Counted from the stretch's first letter, positions 1 to 8,059 are shown. The stretch is 45,068 bases of DNA from Alphaproteobacteria bacterium (GCA_947457935.1 CANGXP010000010.1:1-45068); one strand, 5' to 3'. The notes: generated by a model not told the origin, from the sequence alone. A program made the numbers and translations.

Positions 1-347
<347 letters not shown>

Positions 348-706
348 GATTAGGTGTAATATCCACGAAAGATATTACATATTTATTCTCGCACAAACGT
401 ATTCGAGACAGCCACCCTGTGGTTCAGTTGATAAATCAACCTAATGAGGTGACTGCTCAAGAGATACGTTAGCGAATTAGTCTTGTTGCCAAGCCTTGTC
501 GCCAACATATCCCTTCCTAAAAATTCACAATGTCAAAGAGCGTGAGACAATTTTGCCTCTTTAAAACTTTTTCTTGTGTGCTGCGCCGTTTCGGGCGCCG
601 CGTCAAGAGAAGAGCGTTCTAGTCGCTTCCTAATATCTTTGCAAGAGGAAAATTTCAGTTTTAAGAACTTTTTTACTTTTCGCAAAGAAAACAGTCAGGT
701 GCATTT
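348..706 (-). other. rRNA operon leader and promoter region
   Basis: This 359-nt stretch has no convincing gene and lies upstream of 16S on the minus strand. It should hold the rrn promoter, the leader and the upstream half of the RNase III stem. One weak promoter candidate reads TTGCAA, 17 nt, TAGAAC around 619-647; the hexamer matches are poor, so this is only a suggestion. A boxA-like antitermination signal is listed separately. Confidence 0.6.
531..541 (-). promoter_or_regulatory. boxA-like rRNA antitermination signal
   Basis: The minus strand reads GCTCTTTGACA followed by TTGTGAA, about 190 nt before the 16S start. This matches the TGCTCTTTGACA boxA element bound by NusB/S10 in rRNA leaders, and its position in the leader fits. 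The assignment rests on the motif and its place only. Confidence 0.65.
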
Positions 707-982
707 TCAAGCAGTGGTTATTTTTAGCGTCTTCACCTTCACTGTATGCCCTGCCACGATAGTTATTGTGGATTTTGCAATGCCCCATTCTTTGGCAAGC
801 AGTTCAATCATTGCGGCATTGGACGCCCCTTTAATGGGCGCCGCCGTCACATACACCTTCAGCATCCTCACGCCGTTCACCTCCATCCAATCGCCAATGC
901 GATTGTACGCTGCTTTTGGTGTTAGTTTAACAACTATCGTTTCAGGAAGGGGTTGTGTGTGGGTGAAGAGGTCTATCATCAT
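707..982 (-). CDS. YggU/DUF167 family protein (UPF0235)
   Basis: This 91-residue protein matches the small DUF167 (YggU) family. The family core is visible: VVKLTPKAAYNRI near the N-terminus, then VYVTAAPIKGASNAAMIELLAKEWG, and ITIVAGHTVKVKTLKI at the end. Family members are compact alpha/beta proteins of unknown biochemical role, often encoded near yggT or housekeeping genes. Two ATG codons lie in tandem at 982 and 979; no strong Shine-Dalgarno sequence is seen. It is the first gene upstream of the rRNA operon and on the same strand. Function is unknown beyond family membership. Confidence 0.85.
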   Translation of the reverse strand: MMIDLFTHTQPLPETIVVKLTPKAAYNRIGDWMEVNGVRMLKVYVTAAPIKGASNAAMIELLAKEWGIAKSTITIVAGHTVKVKTLKITTA

Positions 983-994
983 CGTTCTTTATCA

Positions 995-1081
995 TCCTCA
1001 TTTGCCCTCCTCCCTAGCCCTTCTCCCTCAGGGAGAAGGGAACTCCCCTCTCCTATGGGAGAGGGGCTGGGGGTGAGGGTG
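995..1081. repeat. REP-like double-hairpin repeat
   Basis: Two perfect hairpins stand side by side. Positions 1018-1040 have 10-bp arms (cccttctccc/gggagaaggg) and a 3-nt loop; 1045-1066 have 9-bp arms (cccctctcc/ggagagggg) and a 4-nt loop. Outer C-rich and G-rich flanks (about 1003-1017 and 1065-1080) also pair. The composition resembles the intergenic REP/BIME repeats of many proteobacteria. It runs into the 3' end of the DUF559 gene, and a related inverted copy lies at 1456-1484. Confidence 0.75.
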
Positions 1082-1433
1082 TCTTTGTACAAAGAATCGT
1101 TGCCACGCGCACTATCTCCCCCAACACCACTTCAATATTTTGCATCACGTCCGTATTCCAAAACCGCACAACCGTATATCCCCGCGCTTGCAGATAAGCC
1201 GTCCGTTTTTCATCATACCGCCGTGTCGCACCTTCATTATGGCCGCCACCATCCAACTCCACAATCAGCAAAATTTTTTCAGCACAAAAATCAGCAATAT
1301 ACGGCGGCACAGGATGCTGGCGACGAAACTTAAGCCCTTGCAGACGATGGCCGCGCAGATAATAGCACAGCCGCCGCTCGGCATCAGTCATCTGTTTGCG
1401 CAAGGCGCGAGCGTATTCGATGGCTTTGTCCAT
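1053..1433 (-). CDS. DUF559 domain protein, endonuclease-like
   Basis: This is a 126-residue protein of the DUF559 family (PF04480), related to Vsr-type very-short-patch-repair nucleases with a PD-(D/E)XK-like fold. Family landmarks are the N-terminal ARALRKQMTDAERRLCYYLR, then GLKFRRQHPVPPYIADF, and the putative catalytic core LIVELDGGGH. The start at 1433 (MDKAIEYARALRK) is chosen because the residues before it translate from the flanking repeat. The last residues, TKTPSPPAPLP, are likewise read from the REP-like repeat, so both ends of the open frame run into inverted copies of one repeat. No cognate methylase is present. DNA cleavage is inferred from family only. Confidence 0.8.
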   Translation of the reverse strand: MDKAIEYARALRKQMTDAERRLCYYLRGHRLQGLKFRRQHPVPPYIADFCAEKILLIVELDGGGHNEGATRRYDEKRTAYLQARGYTVVRFWNTDVMQNIEVVLGEIVRVATILCTKTPSPPAPLP

Positions 1434-1455
1434 AGGGTATTCCTCAACTATTATT

Positions 1456-1484
1456 CCCCTCACCCTCCCCCACAAGAGAGGGGA
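1456..1484. repeat. Inverted partial copy of the REP-like repeat
   Basis: Its reverse complement begins tcccctctc and ends ggagggtgagggg, matching the segment at 1043-1080 with a short internal deletion. Together the two copies flank the DUF559 gene in opposite orientation. Confidence 0.6.
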
Positions 1485-1517
1485 GCAAAAATAATTTCAC
1501 CGATTGTGATAACAATC

Positions 1518-1542
1518 ATTTTATTTTATTTTATTTTATTTT
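1518..1542. repeat. (ATTTT)x5 tandem microsatellite
   Basis: Five exact ATTTT units lie about 30 nt before the ATG of the next gene. On the plus strand they sit in its promoter/leader region, so changes in unit number could alter promoter spacing. That role is only a possibility. Confidence 0.9.
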
Positions 1543-1572
1543 GGGGGATACACTTAGCGAGGCTTTCCTATT

Positions 1573-1836
1573 ATGGAAAACACTTACATCGTCCGTCTTC
1601 ACGTCAGAAATGGCTCAATTCAAACTGATGATTTCATCGAAGTCGATGAAAGTTTTTTTAATGGCAACATTCCATTAGGCAACTGTGAAGCTGCCGAAGG
1701 GGAAGCGATCATCACAAAAGTTCGATCATTCCGAGACACCATCGAGAAGCATCGCAAGGAAACAGGTTTCATCCGCTATTTTGTAAGTGTGGAGGCGTTA
1801 AAACCAAAGCACGATAGCGCGTACGAAATCTGGTAA
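1573..1836 (+). CDS. Hypothetical protein, 87 aa
   Basis: I do not recognise this protein. It is a soluble, mildly acidic 87-residue chain with no signal peptide or membrane segment. It has alternating beta-like stretches (TYIVRLHVRNG, FIRYFVSVEAL) and a charged helix-like middle (TIEKHRKETG). It is the only plus-strand gene in this part and converges on fabI. A weak Shine-Dalgarno-like GCGAGG lies about 10 nt before the ATG. The coding call rests on a clean frame flanked by intergenic DNA; codon choice looks like that of neighbouring genes. Confidence 0.55.
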   Translation: MENTYIVRLHVRNGSIQTDDFIEVDESFFNGNIPLGNCEAAEGEAIITKVRSFRDTIEKHRKETGFIRYFVSVEALKPKHDSAYEIW

Positions 1837-1849
1837 TTTTTGATTCGCA

Positions 1850-1880
1850 GCCTTGCTTTTCCCTCGTGGAGAAGCAAGGC
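1850..1880. other. Intergenic hairpin between convergent genes
   Basis: A 9-bp perfect stem (gccttgctt/aagcaaggc) with a 13-nt loop lies between the stop codons of the 87-aa gene and fabI. It could end transcription from either side, but no T-run follows on either strand, so an intrinsic terminator is not well supported. A CTCGTG unit sits in the loop and CTCGTGCCT recurs at 1905-1913. Confidence 0.4.
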
Positions 1881-1924
1881 ACCCTCTTCCCTAATGCCTA
1901 AACCCTCGTGCCTAGACCCCATTT

Positions 1925-2689
1925 CTAATCCACCACCCCATAGCCCCCATCCACATAATGCACGCCGCCTGTGATGTTCTGCGAGAGGTCACTCACCAAA
2001 AACGCCGACATATTCCCCACATCTTCAAGCGTTGTTAAGGTATGCAGCGGCGATTTTTCTTTAGATTTTACGATGAGTTCCTCAAAATGCCCGATGCCAC
2101 TACCCGCCCGCGTCATAATCGGGCCACAAGAAAGGGCATTCACACGAATATTCTTTGCGCCTAAATCCACCGCTACATAGCGCGTTGCGCACTCCAACGC
2201 CGCCTTGACTGGCCCCATAATGTTATAATGCTCCACCACCTTTTCACTGCCGTAATAAGAAAGCGTTAAGAGGCTTCCACCTTTTATCATCAGCGGTTCC
2301 GCATAACGACACATCTCAATGAACGAATAACAAGACACCTCCATGGCGGTAAGAAATCCTGCTTTCGGGCAATCTGTCACCCGATTGAGAATGGCATCCT
2401 TTGGCGCAAAGGCAATGGAATGCAGCAGAAAATCAAGTTCTCCCCATGCTTCTTTAATGTGAGTGAACACTCGCTCAATTTCTTGTTCGTTGGTGACATC
2501 ACACGGCAAACAAAACGCAGGGGTTAATTGTGGCAATAACGGCTCAACAAATGGATATGCCTTTGCATTGCCGTAAGTAATCCCCACCTCCGCCCCGCAA
2601 TCTCGCAAGACCTTCGCACAGCCAAATGCTATACTGTGTTCATTGGCGATGCCCGCCACAAGCCCCCGTTTTCCCTTTAGGTTAAGCAT
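1925..2689 (-). CDS. fabI: Enoyl-[acyl-carrier-protein] reductase [NADH]
   Basis: FabI reduces trans-2-enoyl-ACP to acyl-ACP, the last step of each fatty-acid elongation cycle. The 254-residue protein is a FabI-type short-chain dehydrogenase: N-terminal cofactor segment GLVAGIANEHSIAFG, the divergent catalytic Tyr-x6-Lys in HYNIMGPVK preceded by SYYGSEK, and the C-terminal NITGGVHYVDGGYG. The start ATG lies 3 nt after the stop of the MazF-type toxin gene, with GAAGGGGA in the toxin's last codons acting as Shine-Dalgarno, so translation is probably coupled. An 18-bp dispersed palindrome lies inside it at 2460-2477, encoding ERVFTH. Confidence 0.95.
   Translation of the reverse strand: MLNLKGKRGLVAGIANEHSIAFGCAKVLRDCGAEVGITYGNAKAYPFVEPLLPQLTPAFCLPCDVTNEQEIERVFTHIKEAWGELDFLLHSIAFAPKDAILNRVTDCPKAGFLTAMEVSCYSFIEMCRYAEPLMIKGGSLLTLSYYGSEKVVEHYNIMGPVKAALECATRYVAVDLGAKNIRVNALSCGPIMTRAGSGIGHFEELIVKSKEKSPLHTLTTLEDVGNMSAFLVSDLSQNITGGVHYVDGGYGVVD
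2460..2477. repeat. Dispersed 18-bp palindrome, copy 1 (in fabI)
   Basis: The plus strand reads TGAGTGAACACTCGCTCA, with one asymmetric position. It is one of nine copies of TGAGYGA-RYRY-TCRCTCA in the window. In fabI it is read as Glu-Arg-Val-Phe-Thr-His. Confidence 0.8.
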
Positions 2690-2692
2690 AGT

Positions 2693-3055
2693 TCACACAT
2701 CCCCTTCTTCCAGCCAAAATATTAAATCGAGTGCTTCTCGTATAGCAGACATATATGCCGATTCCAGCACCCCCTGCTTCCTCCCTACACGAGAAAGATC
2801 TACAACACGAAGTTGCTTCAAGTTAATATGCCGATTTTTATCAAGACCATTTGCCGTAGAAGGCGCAACATTCACCACAAAAGACCAGCTTTTGTGCTCA
2901 GGCAATAACGGCGCAACAATAGTCGTGCGTGACCCTTTATTTGCTTGTGTTCCTTGCAACACAACACACGGACGATTTTTTTGTGTTTCTGCTCCGCGTG
3001 TTGGTTCTAAATCAACCCACCAAATATCAAGTTGCTTAATGGCTTTATGCATCAT
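2693..3055 (-). CDS. MazF/PemK-family toxin (endoribonuclease)
   Basis: MazF/PemK toxins are ribosome-independent, sequence-specific mRNA endonucleases, blocked by a cognate antitoxin. This 120-residue protein shows the family beginning IWWVDLEPTRGAETQKNRPCVVLQ (Gly-Ala-Glu then Lys-x-Arg-Pro), then TTIVAPLLPE, and a central INLKQLRVVDLSRVG strand pair. Start at 3055 or the adjacent Met at 3052; both overlap the antitoxin's 3' end by 8-11 nt, the usual TA arrangement. Its stop lies 3 nt upstream of the fabI start, so toxin and essential fabI share a transcript unless a hidden promoter exists. mRNA specificity cannot be read from sequence. Confidence 0.88.
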   Translation of the reverse strand: MMHKAIKQLDIWWVDLEPTRGAETQKNRPCVVLQGTQANKGSRTTIVAPLLPEHKSWSFVVNVAPSTANGLDKNRHINLKQLRVVDLSRVGRKQGVLESAYMSAIREALDLIFWLEEGDV

Positions 3056-3278
3056 CGTCCGACAATCCGTCTAACAATGTTACATCCCAAGCCTCTAACT
3101 CTTCCCACATCGCCGTGTCCGCCGCTTCTTCCAAGTTGCTTTGCAGAAACTTCGCCCGTTTTTGCCGTTCCATCTCTTTTTTCAATAACTCATTGATAAA
3201 AGCACTTTTATTCCGCCCACCATGCTGCTGCATAAAGGCAAAAGGGGTATCTTCTAATGTAAATGTTGCACGATGCAT
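3045..3278 (-). CDS. Antitoxin partner of the MazF-type toxin
   Basis: This 77-residue acidic protein sits directly upstream of, and overlapping, the toxin gene. The N-terminus (MHRATFTLEDTPFAFMQQHGGRN, then SAFINELLKKEMER) looks like a ribbon-helix-helix DNA-binding domain: a short strand followed by two helices. The C-terminus is very acidic (MWEELEAWDVTLLDGLSDDDA), as expected for the tail that wraps the toxin. Antitoxins of this kind also repress their own operon. The exact MazE subfamily is not recognised; the assignment rests on position, size and charge pattern. Confidence 0.8.
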   Translation of the reverse strand: MHRATFTLEDTPFAFMQQHGGRNKSAFINELLKKEMERQKRAKFLQSNLEEAADTAMWEELEAWDVTLLDGLSDDDA

Positions 3279-3310
3279 AAAAGTGTGTCTCCATAATATT
3301 ACTATTAATC

Positions 3311-3320
3311 ATACTAGTAT
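3311..3320. promoter_or_regulatory. Palindrome upstream of the TA operon, candidate operator
   Basis: ATACTAGTAT is a perfect 10-bp palindrome about 33 nt before the antitoxin ATG, in an AT-rich gap, and it overlaps the ackA stop codon. Its position suits autoregulation by a ribbon-helix-helix antitoxin, but a 10-bp AT-rich palindrome can occur by chance. Confidence 0.35.
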
Positions 3321-4330
3321 ATCACACCTGAAATAGCAAGATTTTTCACCTGCACAGCAATCTCCGCCTCTTCATCCGTCTGTAATACCAATGTTTTTAA
3401 AGTCGGCAGCCACCCGAAATAGGCGGTTATTTTCTCCCGCACCCGCTTGCTATGCTCACCAATGCCCGCCGTGAACACCAGCGCATCAAGCCCGCCCAAC
3501 AAAGGTATCAGTGCGCCAATCTCACTTGCCGCCCGATAACAAAACAGCTCAACTGCCTGTTGCGCCTTTGGCTCGAGGCTATTCTCCAACACCCGCATAT
3601 CAGCTGAAATGCCCGACACACCCAATAATCCTGACTGTTTATACAACAGATCTGTAAGCTGTGCCTCTGTATACCCTTGGCTCAGCAAATACAGCAACAC
3701 GCCTGCATCCAGCCGCCCGCAGCGCGTGCCCATCATCAGACCTTCCAGCGCACTAAACCCCATGCTGGTTGCAATGCTCACGCCATCTTGCAGAGCACAC
3801 ACACTTGCACCACTCCCCAAATGGGCGACAATCACCTTGCCCCCCTGCCCTTGCTTGCTCAGTTGCCGTGCAATCGAGGCATACGACAACCCATGGAAGC
3901 CATAGCGACGCACCCCTTGTGCGGTTATAGCCTCAGGCAGAGCAAACTGCGTGGCAAGACTGGGTTGGTTCGCATGAAACGCCGTGTCAAACGCCGCCAC
4001 CTGCACTGCATCAGGAAACAGCTGTTGGCTTTGTTCAATACCTTTAATCTCAGCGGGTAAATGCAACGGCGCAAGCGGAATAAGGCCTTTCAAATGAGTG
4101 AACGCTCGCTCATTAATGACTGTCGCCGTGGTATAAGCCTCCCCGCCATGCACCAACCGATGCCCCACCGCAATAATGTTGTTTCCCGCGCATTTCGCCG
4201 CAATCTCTGAAAATCCCGTTGCCCCCTCTAGCGTTGCCCGTTCTATACAAGCAAGCGTATCCGCCGCATACAACGCATACTTCAACGTCGACGAACCAAC
4301 ATTCAGAACTAAGAGGTAGCTTTCAGACAT
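3314..4330 (-). CDS. ackA: Acetate kinase
   Basis: AckA interconverts acetyl phosphate plus ADP with acetate plus ATP. Family signatures are LVLNVGSSTLKYAL at the N-terminus, VGHRLVHGGE, AAFDTAFH, RRYGFHGLSY, VAHLGSGASVCAL, and FTAGIGEHSKRVREKI near the end. The start is placed at 4330 (MSESYLLVLN) because the signature begins just after it; it lies inside the last codons of pta (22-nt overlap), consistent with pta-ackA coupling. At 338 residues it is clearly shorter than the usual ~400 of AckA, although all core motifs are present. The dispersed palindrome at 4095-4112 encodes ERAFTH. Confidence 0.93.
   Translation of the reverse strand: MSESYLLVLNVGSSTLKYALYAADTLACIERATLEGATGFSEIAAKCAGNNIIAVGHRLVHGGEAYTTATVINERAFTHLKGLIPLAPLHLPAEIKGIEQSQQLFPDAVQVAAFDTAFHANQPSLATQFALPEAITAQGVRRYGFHGLSYASIARQLSKQGQGGKVIVAHLGSGASVCALQDGVSIATSMGFSALEGLMMGTRCGRLDAGVLLYLLSQGYTEAQLTDLLYKQSGLLGVSGISADMRVLENSLEPKAQQAVELFCYRAASEIGALIPLLGGLDALVFTAGIGEHSKRVREKITAYFGWLPTLKTLVLQTDEEAEIAVQVKNLAISGVIY
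4095..4112. repeat. Dispersed 18-bp palindrome, copy 2 (in ackA)
   Basis: The plus strand reads TGAGTGAACGCTCGCTCA. In ackA it is read as Glu-Arg-Ala-Phe-Thr-His, the same frame as the fabI copy. Confidence 0.8.
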
Positions 4331-5292
4331 TTGAGCATCTCTTCCTGTTTGCGTGCATACACCAACGCCAGCGCGCAAGAAGCCGTCCGCGTTGTGCCCT
4401 TATCTGCCGCACGAGAGGTTAAAATAATCGGCACCTTTGCGCCCAGCACAATGCCTGCCGATTCAACCCCAAACAAATAGCGCATTTGCTTATAGAGCAT
4501 GTTGCCAGACTCCACATCAGGCACCACGATAATATCCGCATCCCCCGCCACCTGCGAAACAATGCCCTTGGCTTTGGCAGCCTCAACTGACACCGCATTG
4601 TCAAACGCAAGCGGACCATCCAGAATACCGCCCACAATTTGCCCTCTGTCTGCCATTTTGCACAGCGCCGTTGCGTCCAACGTTGAGGGAATTTTCTCAT
4701 CGACCGTCTCTACGGCAGAGACTATCGCCACTTTAGGCGTGCCCCACCCGAGCGCATGAAACAAATCAATGGCGTTTTGCACAATATCGCGTTTTTCCAT
4801 CAAATTTGGGCGGATATTAAGCGCGGCATCCGTAATAAACAGGGGCTTGTGATAGGTGGGCATAATGTCCATCACAAAAATATGGCTCATGCGCCGCCCT
4901 GTTCTGAGTCCCGTGTCCCGCGCCACAATCGGCGTCATAAACTCATCAGTATGCAGCTTACCCTTCATCAGGGCTTCCACCGCGCCAGAACGCACCAGTT
5001 GCACCGCTTTTGCTGCCGCGTCATGGCTATGCTCACACGGCACAATCTCAAACGGCGAGAGGTCATAGCCTCCCGCTTTTGCAACCGCTTCAATTTTTGC
5101 CTGATTGCCGACGAATACAGGAATGATAAACCCCTGTTTGGCCGCCTCTATCGCCCCGCCAAGCGAGAAATCATCAGTCGGGTGTACAATCGCTGTTTTT
5201 AAAGGTGCCAAGCCATCTTTAAGCGCAATCAGCTTTTCGCAAACACTGCTGCCTTTGGGTGGTTTTGCGTATTGGGGGAGGATGTTTTGCAT
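4309..5292 (-). CDS. pta: Phosphate acetyltransferase (PTA/PTB family)
   Basis: The enzyme transfers acetyl between CoA and phosphate; with AckA it forms the acetyl-CoA/acetyl-phosphate/acetate branch. The 327-residue protein is the single catalytic domain (PF01515) seen in short Pta/Ptb enzymes and in the C-terminal part of MaeB-like fusions; it lacks the N-terminal P-loop-like domains of long Pta. Recognisable segments are AIVHPTDDFSLGGAIEAAKQG, ALMKGKLHTDEFM, LFITDAALNIRPN, VGGILDGPLAFDNA and SAGIVLGAKVPIILTSRAA. A phosphate butyryltransferase role cannot be excluded by sequence, but overlap with ackA favours acetate. The Shine-Dalgarno is weak (AGGGA about 12 nt upstream). Confidence 0.88.
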   Translation of the reverse strand: MQNILPQYAKPPKGSSVCEKLIALKDGLAPLKTAIVHPTDDFSLGGAIEAAKQGFIIPVFVGNQAKIEAVAKAGGYDLSPFEIVPCEHSHDAAAKAVQLVRSGAVEALMKGKLHTDEFMTPIVARDTGLRTGRRMSHIFVMDIMPTYHKPLFITDAALNIRPNLMEKRDIVQNAIDLFHALGWGTPKVAIVSAVETVDEKIPSTLDATALCKMADRGQIVGGILDGPLAFDNAVSVEAAKAKGIVSQVAGDADIIVVPDVESGNMLYKQMRYLFGVESAGIVLGAKVPIILTSRAADKGTTRTASCALALVYARKQEEMLKCLKATS

Positions 5293-5334
5293 AGTACAAT
5301 TAAATCCCTAACTAACTCGTCAGGGACGGTACTC

Positions 5335-5350
5335 CTTTTTTGCAAAAAAG
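5335..5350. other. Perfect 16-bp palindrome after ppdK
   Basis: CTTTTTTGCAAAAAAG lies 7 nt past the ppdK stop (minus strand) and before pta. The 5293-5356 gap could contain an attenuator, but this palindrome has no loop and no following T-run beyond its own arm, so its role is unclear. Confidence 0.4.
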
Positions 5351-5356
5351 CGAGAA

Positions 5357-8014
5357 CTACTTCGCCGCTTTTATCGCCGCCTGTGCCGCCGCCAATTTCG
5401 CGACAGGAATACGGAACGGAGAGCAGGACACATAATCCAAGCCCTGCTCCGCAAAGAACTGAATAGAGGCAGGGTCACCGCCATGCTCGCCACAAATCCC
5501 AATTTTCAGCTTAGGCTTGGTCGCCCGCCCTGCTTTCACCGCCATTTTCACCAATTCGCCCACACTTTCCTTGTGCAAGGTCACAAATGGGTCATGCTCT
5601 AACAAGCCCAGCTTTTGGTAAGCGGGCAAGAAACTGCCTGCATCATCACGAGACAAGCCCAACGCGGTTTGCGTCAAGTCATTGGTGCCAAAGCTGAAGA
5701 AATCCGCGCTTTCGGCAATTTCGCCTGCGCGAATGGCTGCCGCTGGCAACTCAATCATCACGCCAAGCGTGTATTGTAAGCCCTGCTCTGCCACTTTCAT
5801 ATCAGCCGCAATTTTTTCAATCATATCGCGGAAAAACTGCAATTCTTGACGACTCGCCACAATCGGGATCATTATTTCCAACTGCACTTTTTGCGTTTTT
5901 TGCACCTGTAAGGCAGCGGCAAAAATGGCTTTCGCTTCCATCGCGTAAACTTCGGGATAGGTTACCCCTAAACGAGAGCCACGATGCCCCAACATGGGGT
6001 TCACTTCCGCCATGCCGTGAATGCGCTTTTCAATCGCCTGTACGCTTAAACCCGATGCCTTAGCAAGAGCGGCAATATCCTCGGCTTTTTCAGGCAGGAA
6101 CTCATGCAAAGGCGGGTCAAGCAAACGAATGGTCACAGGCAAGCCGTCCATCAACTTTAAAATCTCCACGAAATCTTCCGTGTGCAGCGGCAGTAGCGCG
6201 TCGATCGCTTGTTTGCGTTGTTCTTCACTCTCTGCCACAATCATTGCCTGCATATGGAACAACCGCTCTTTTTCAAAGAACATATGCTCGGTACGCGCAA
6301 GACCAATCCCTTCTGCGCCTTGCGTCAACGCGGTTTTAATATCCTGCACTGTTTCTGCATTGGTACGCACCGCCATTTTCTTGAATTGGTTTGCCCAATC
6401 AAGAATGTGCTGTAATTCGGCAGGCAATTCCGATTGTTTCACAGGCACTGCTCCCGCAAACACCGCGCCTGTGTGTCCATCAATGGTGATAAGGTCGTTT
6501 TCGCCAAACACCTGATTGCCCACTTTGAGGGTTTTTGCCAACGTATCCACACCAATTTTGCTTGCGCCCGTCACACACGGCACCCCCATACCGCGCGCCA
6601 CAACCGCCGCGTGGCTGGTCATGCCACCATGCACCGTCAAAATACCCCGCGCTGCCTGCATCCCCATAATGTCATCGGGGCAGGTTTCATGGCGCACCAA
6701 AATAACCTCATGCCCTGCATTCGCCCGCAACACAGCTTCTTCTGCCGTAAACGCGAGTTTGCCAATCACAGCCCCCGGGCTCGCTGGCAAGCCTTTTGCC
6801 ATCGGCTCACCCTTAAAGCTTGGGTCAATGGAAGGGTGCAACAACTGGTCAATGCTGGCAGGGTTTACATTGAGGACGGCTTGCTCTTTAGAAATTAAGC
6901 CCTCGCCCACCATTTCCGACGCAATGCGAATCGCCGCCTTCGCAGAGCGTTTACCGCCCCGTGTTTGCAACAACCACAACTTGTTGCGCTCCACCGTAAA
7001 CTCAATGTCCTGCATGTCTTTGTAGTGCCCTTCAAGGAGCGTCTTAATCCGCACCAATTCGGCGTGCGCCTCTGGCATCACCACCGCAAATTGCTCAAGG
7101 GTTTCAGGCGTACGAATCCCCGCCACCACATCTTCCCCTTGTGCGTTCAGCAAAAACTCGCCAAACATTACGTTTTCGCCCGTTGACGGATTGCGGGTAA
7201 AGGTCACGCCCGTTGCCGAGTCATCGCCTAAGTTCCCAAACACCATCGCCTGAATGACAACACCTGTGCCGAGGGTTTCAGAGATGCCATTGAGCTTGCG
7301 ATAAAACACCGCCCGTTCATTGTGCCAACTGCGAAAAACGGCCGTTACCGCGCTTTTCAGCTGCTCATGCACATCTTGCGGGAACTCTTGCCCTGTCTGC
7401 TTTTTAATCAGGGCTTTGTATTGCACAATAACCTGCTGCCAATCTTCGGCAACAAGGGCTGTATCTTGCTCCACATCTTTCGCTTCTTTATATTTTTCAA
7501 GCAGATGCGAGAATTCCGCCCCGTCTACTTCCATCACCACGTTGCCATACATCTGAATCAGGCGGCGGTAACTATCATAAGCAAAACGCGCATTACCCGT
7601 CTGTTTCGCCATCACCTCAACGGTTTTATCGTTCAAGCCCACGTTCAGAATAGTGTCCATCATCCCCGGCATAGAAACGGGCGCACCCGACCGCACCGAC
7701 ACCAACAACGGATTTTCCGTCCCGCCGAAATTTTTGCCCAAGGTTTTTTCCAACTGTGCGAGCGACAGCTTCCATTCGTTCAGCAACGCTTGCGGCAACT
7801 GTTGACCATGCTCATAAAACGCATGACACGCCACGGTAGAAATAATAAATCCGGGAGGCACAGGCAAACCAAGGCTCATCATACCCGCCAAGTTAAAGCC
7901 CTTGCCGCCAAGAATATTGCGGGTTGCTTCGACTGTATTCGCTACGCCAGCACTGCCAAGCTGGTAAATGTAGCTAGGGTTGCTGGAAACAGTTGCTTTT
8001 AATGCTTCTGGCAT
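5357..8014 (-). CDS. ppdK: Pyruvate, phosphate dikinase
   Basis: PPDK interconverts pyruvate, ATP and phosphate with PEP, AMP and PPi, linking glycolysis and gluconeogenesis. The 885-residue length is normal. Domains in order are the N-terminal ATP-grasp region (GGKGFNLAGMMSLGLPVPPGF; VSVRSGAPVSMPGMMDTILN), the swivelling phosphohistidine domain (TVHGGMTSHAAVVARGMG, active His near residue 468), and the C-terminal PEP-binding TIM barrel (LGHRGSRLG; SFGTNDLTQ; KIGICGEHGGDP with the proton-donor Cys). The start is placed at ATG 8014 because AAGGA lies 8 nt upstream; an in-frame TTG at 8020 is too close to it. It sits between glpX and pta on the same strand. Confidence 0.97.
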   Translation of the reverse strand: MPEALKATVSSNPSYIYQLGSAGVANTVEATRNILGGKGFNLAGMMSLGLPVPPGFIISTVACHAFYEHGQQLPQALLNEWKLSLAQLEKTLGKNFGGTENPLLVSVRSGAPVSMPGMMDTILNVGLNDKTVEVMAKQTGNARFAYDSYRRLIQMYGNVVMEVDGAEFSHLLEKYKEAKDVEQDTALVAEDWQQVIVQYKALIKKQTGQEFPQDVHEQLKSAVTAVFRSWHNERAVFYRKLNGISETLGTGVVIQAMVFGNLGDDSATGVTFTRNPSTGENVMFGEFLLNAQGEDVVAGIRTPETLEQFAVVMPEAHAELVRIKTLLEGHYKDMQDIEFTVERNKLWLLQTRGGKRSAKAAIRIASEMVGEGLISKEQAVLNVNPASIDQLLHPSIDPSFKGEPMAKGLPASPGAVIGKLAFTAEEAVLRANAGHEVILVRHETCPDDIMGMQAARGILTVHGGMTSHAAVVARGMGVPCVTGASKIGVDTLAKTLKVGNQVFGENDLITIDGHTGAVFAGAVPVKQSELPAELQHILDWANQFKKMAVRTNAETVQDIKTALTQGAEGIGLARTEHMFFEKERLFHMQAMIVAESEEQRKQAIDALLPLHTEDFVEILKLMDGLPVTIRLLDPPLHEFLPEKAEDIAALAKASGLSVQAIEKRIHGMAEVNPMLGHRGSRLGVTYPEVYAMEAKAIFAAALQVQKTQKVQLEIMIPIVASRQELQFFRDMIEKIAADMKVAEQGLQYTLGVMIELPAAAIRAGEIAESADFFSFGTNDLTQTALGLSRDDAGSFLPAYQKLGLLEHDPFVTLHKESVGELVKMAVKAGRATKPKLKIGICGEHGGDPASIQFFAEQGLDYVSCSPFRIPVAKLAAAQAAIKAAK

Positions 8015-8059
8015 GGTCAAAATCCTTAATGAAAATGAACTATTGTTAATACGCTGTTC

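Noticed and set aside
576-1333. Plus-strand open frames across the rRNA leader and the YggU/DUF559 region
   Set aside because: They run opposite the better supported minus-strand genes and through the repeat. The protein text LLPSPSPSGRRELPSPMGEG is a translated REP-like repeat.
7322-8002. 226-residue open frame antisense to ppdK
   Set aside because: It lies wholly opposite a clear, full-length ppdK. Its composition (His, Arg, Gln rich) is that of a codon-bias shadow and no family motif is visible.
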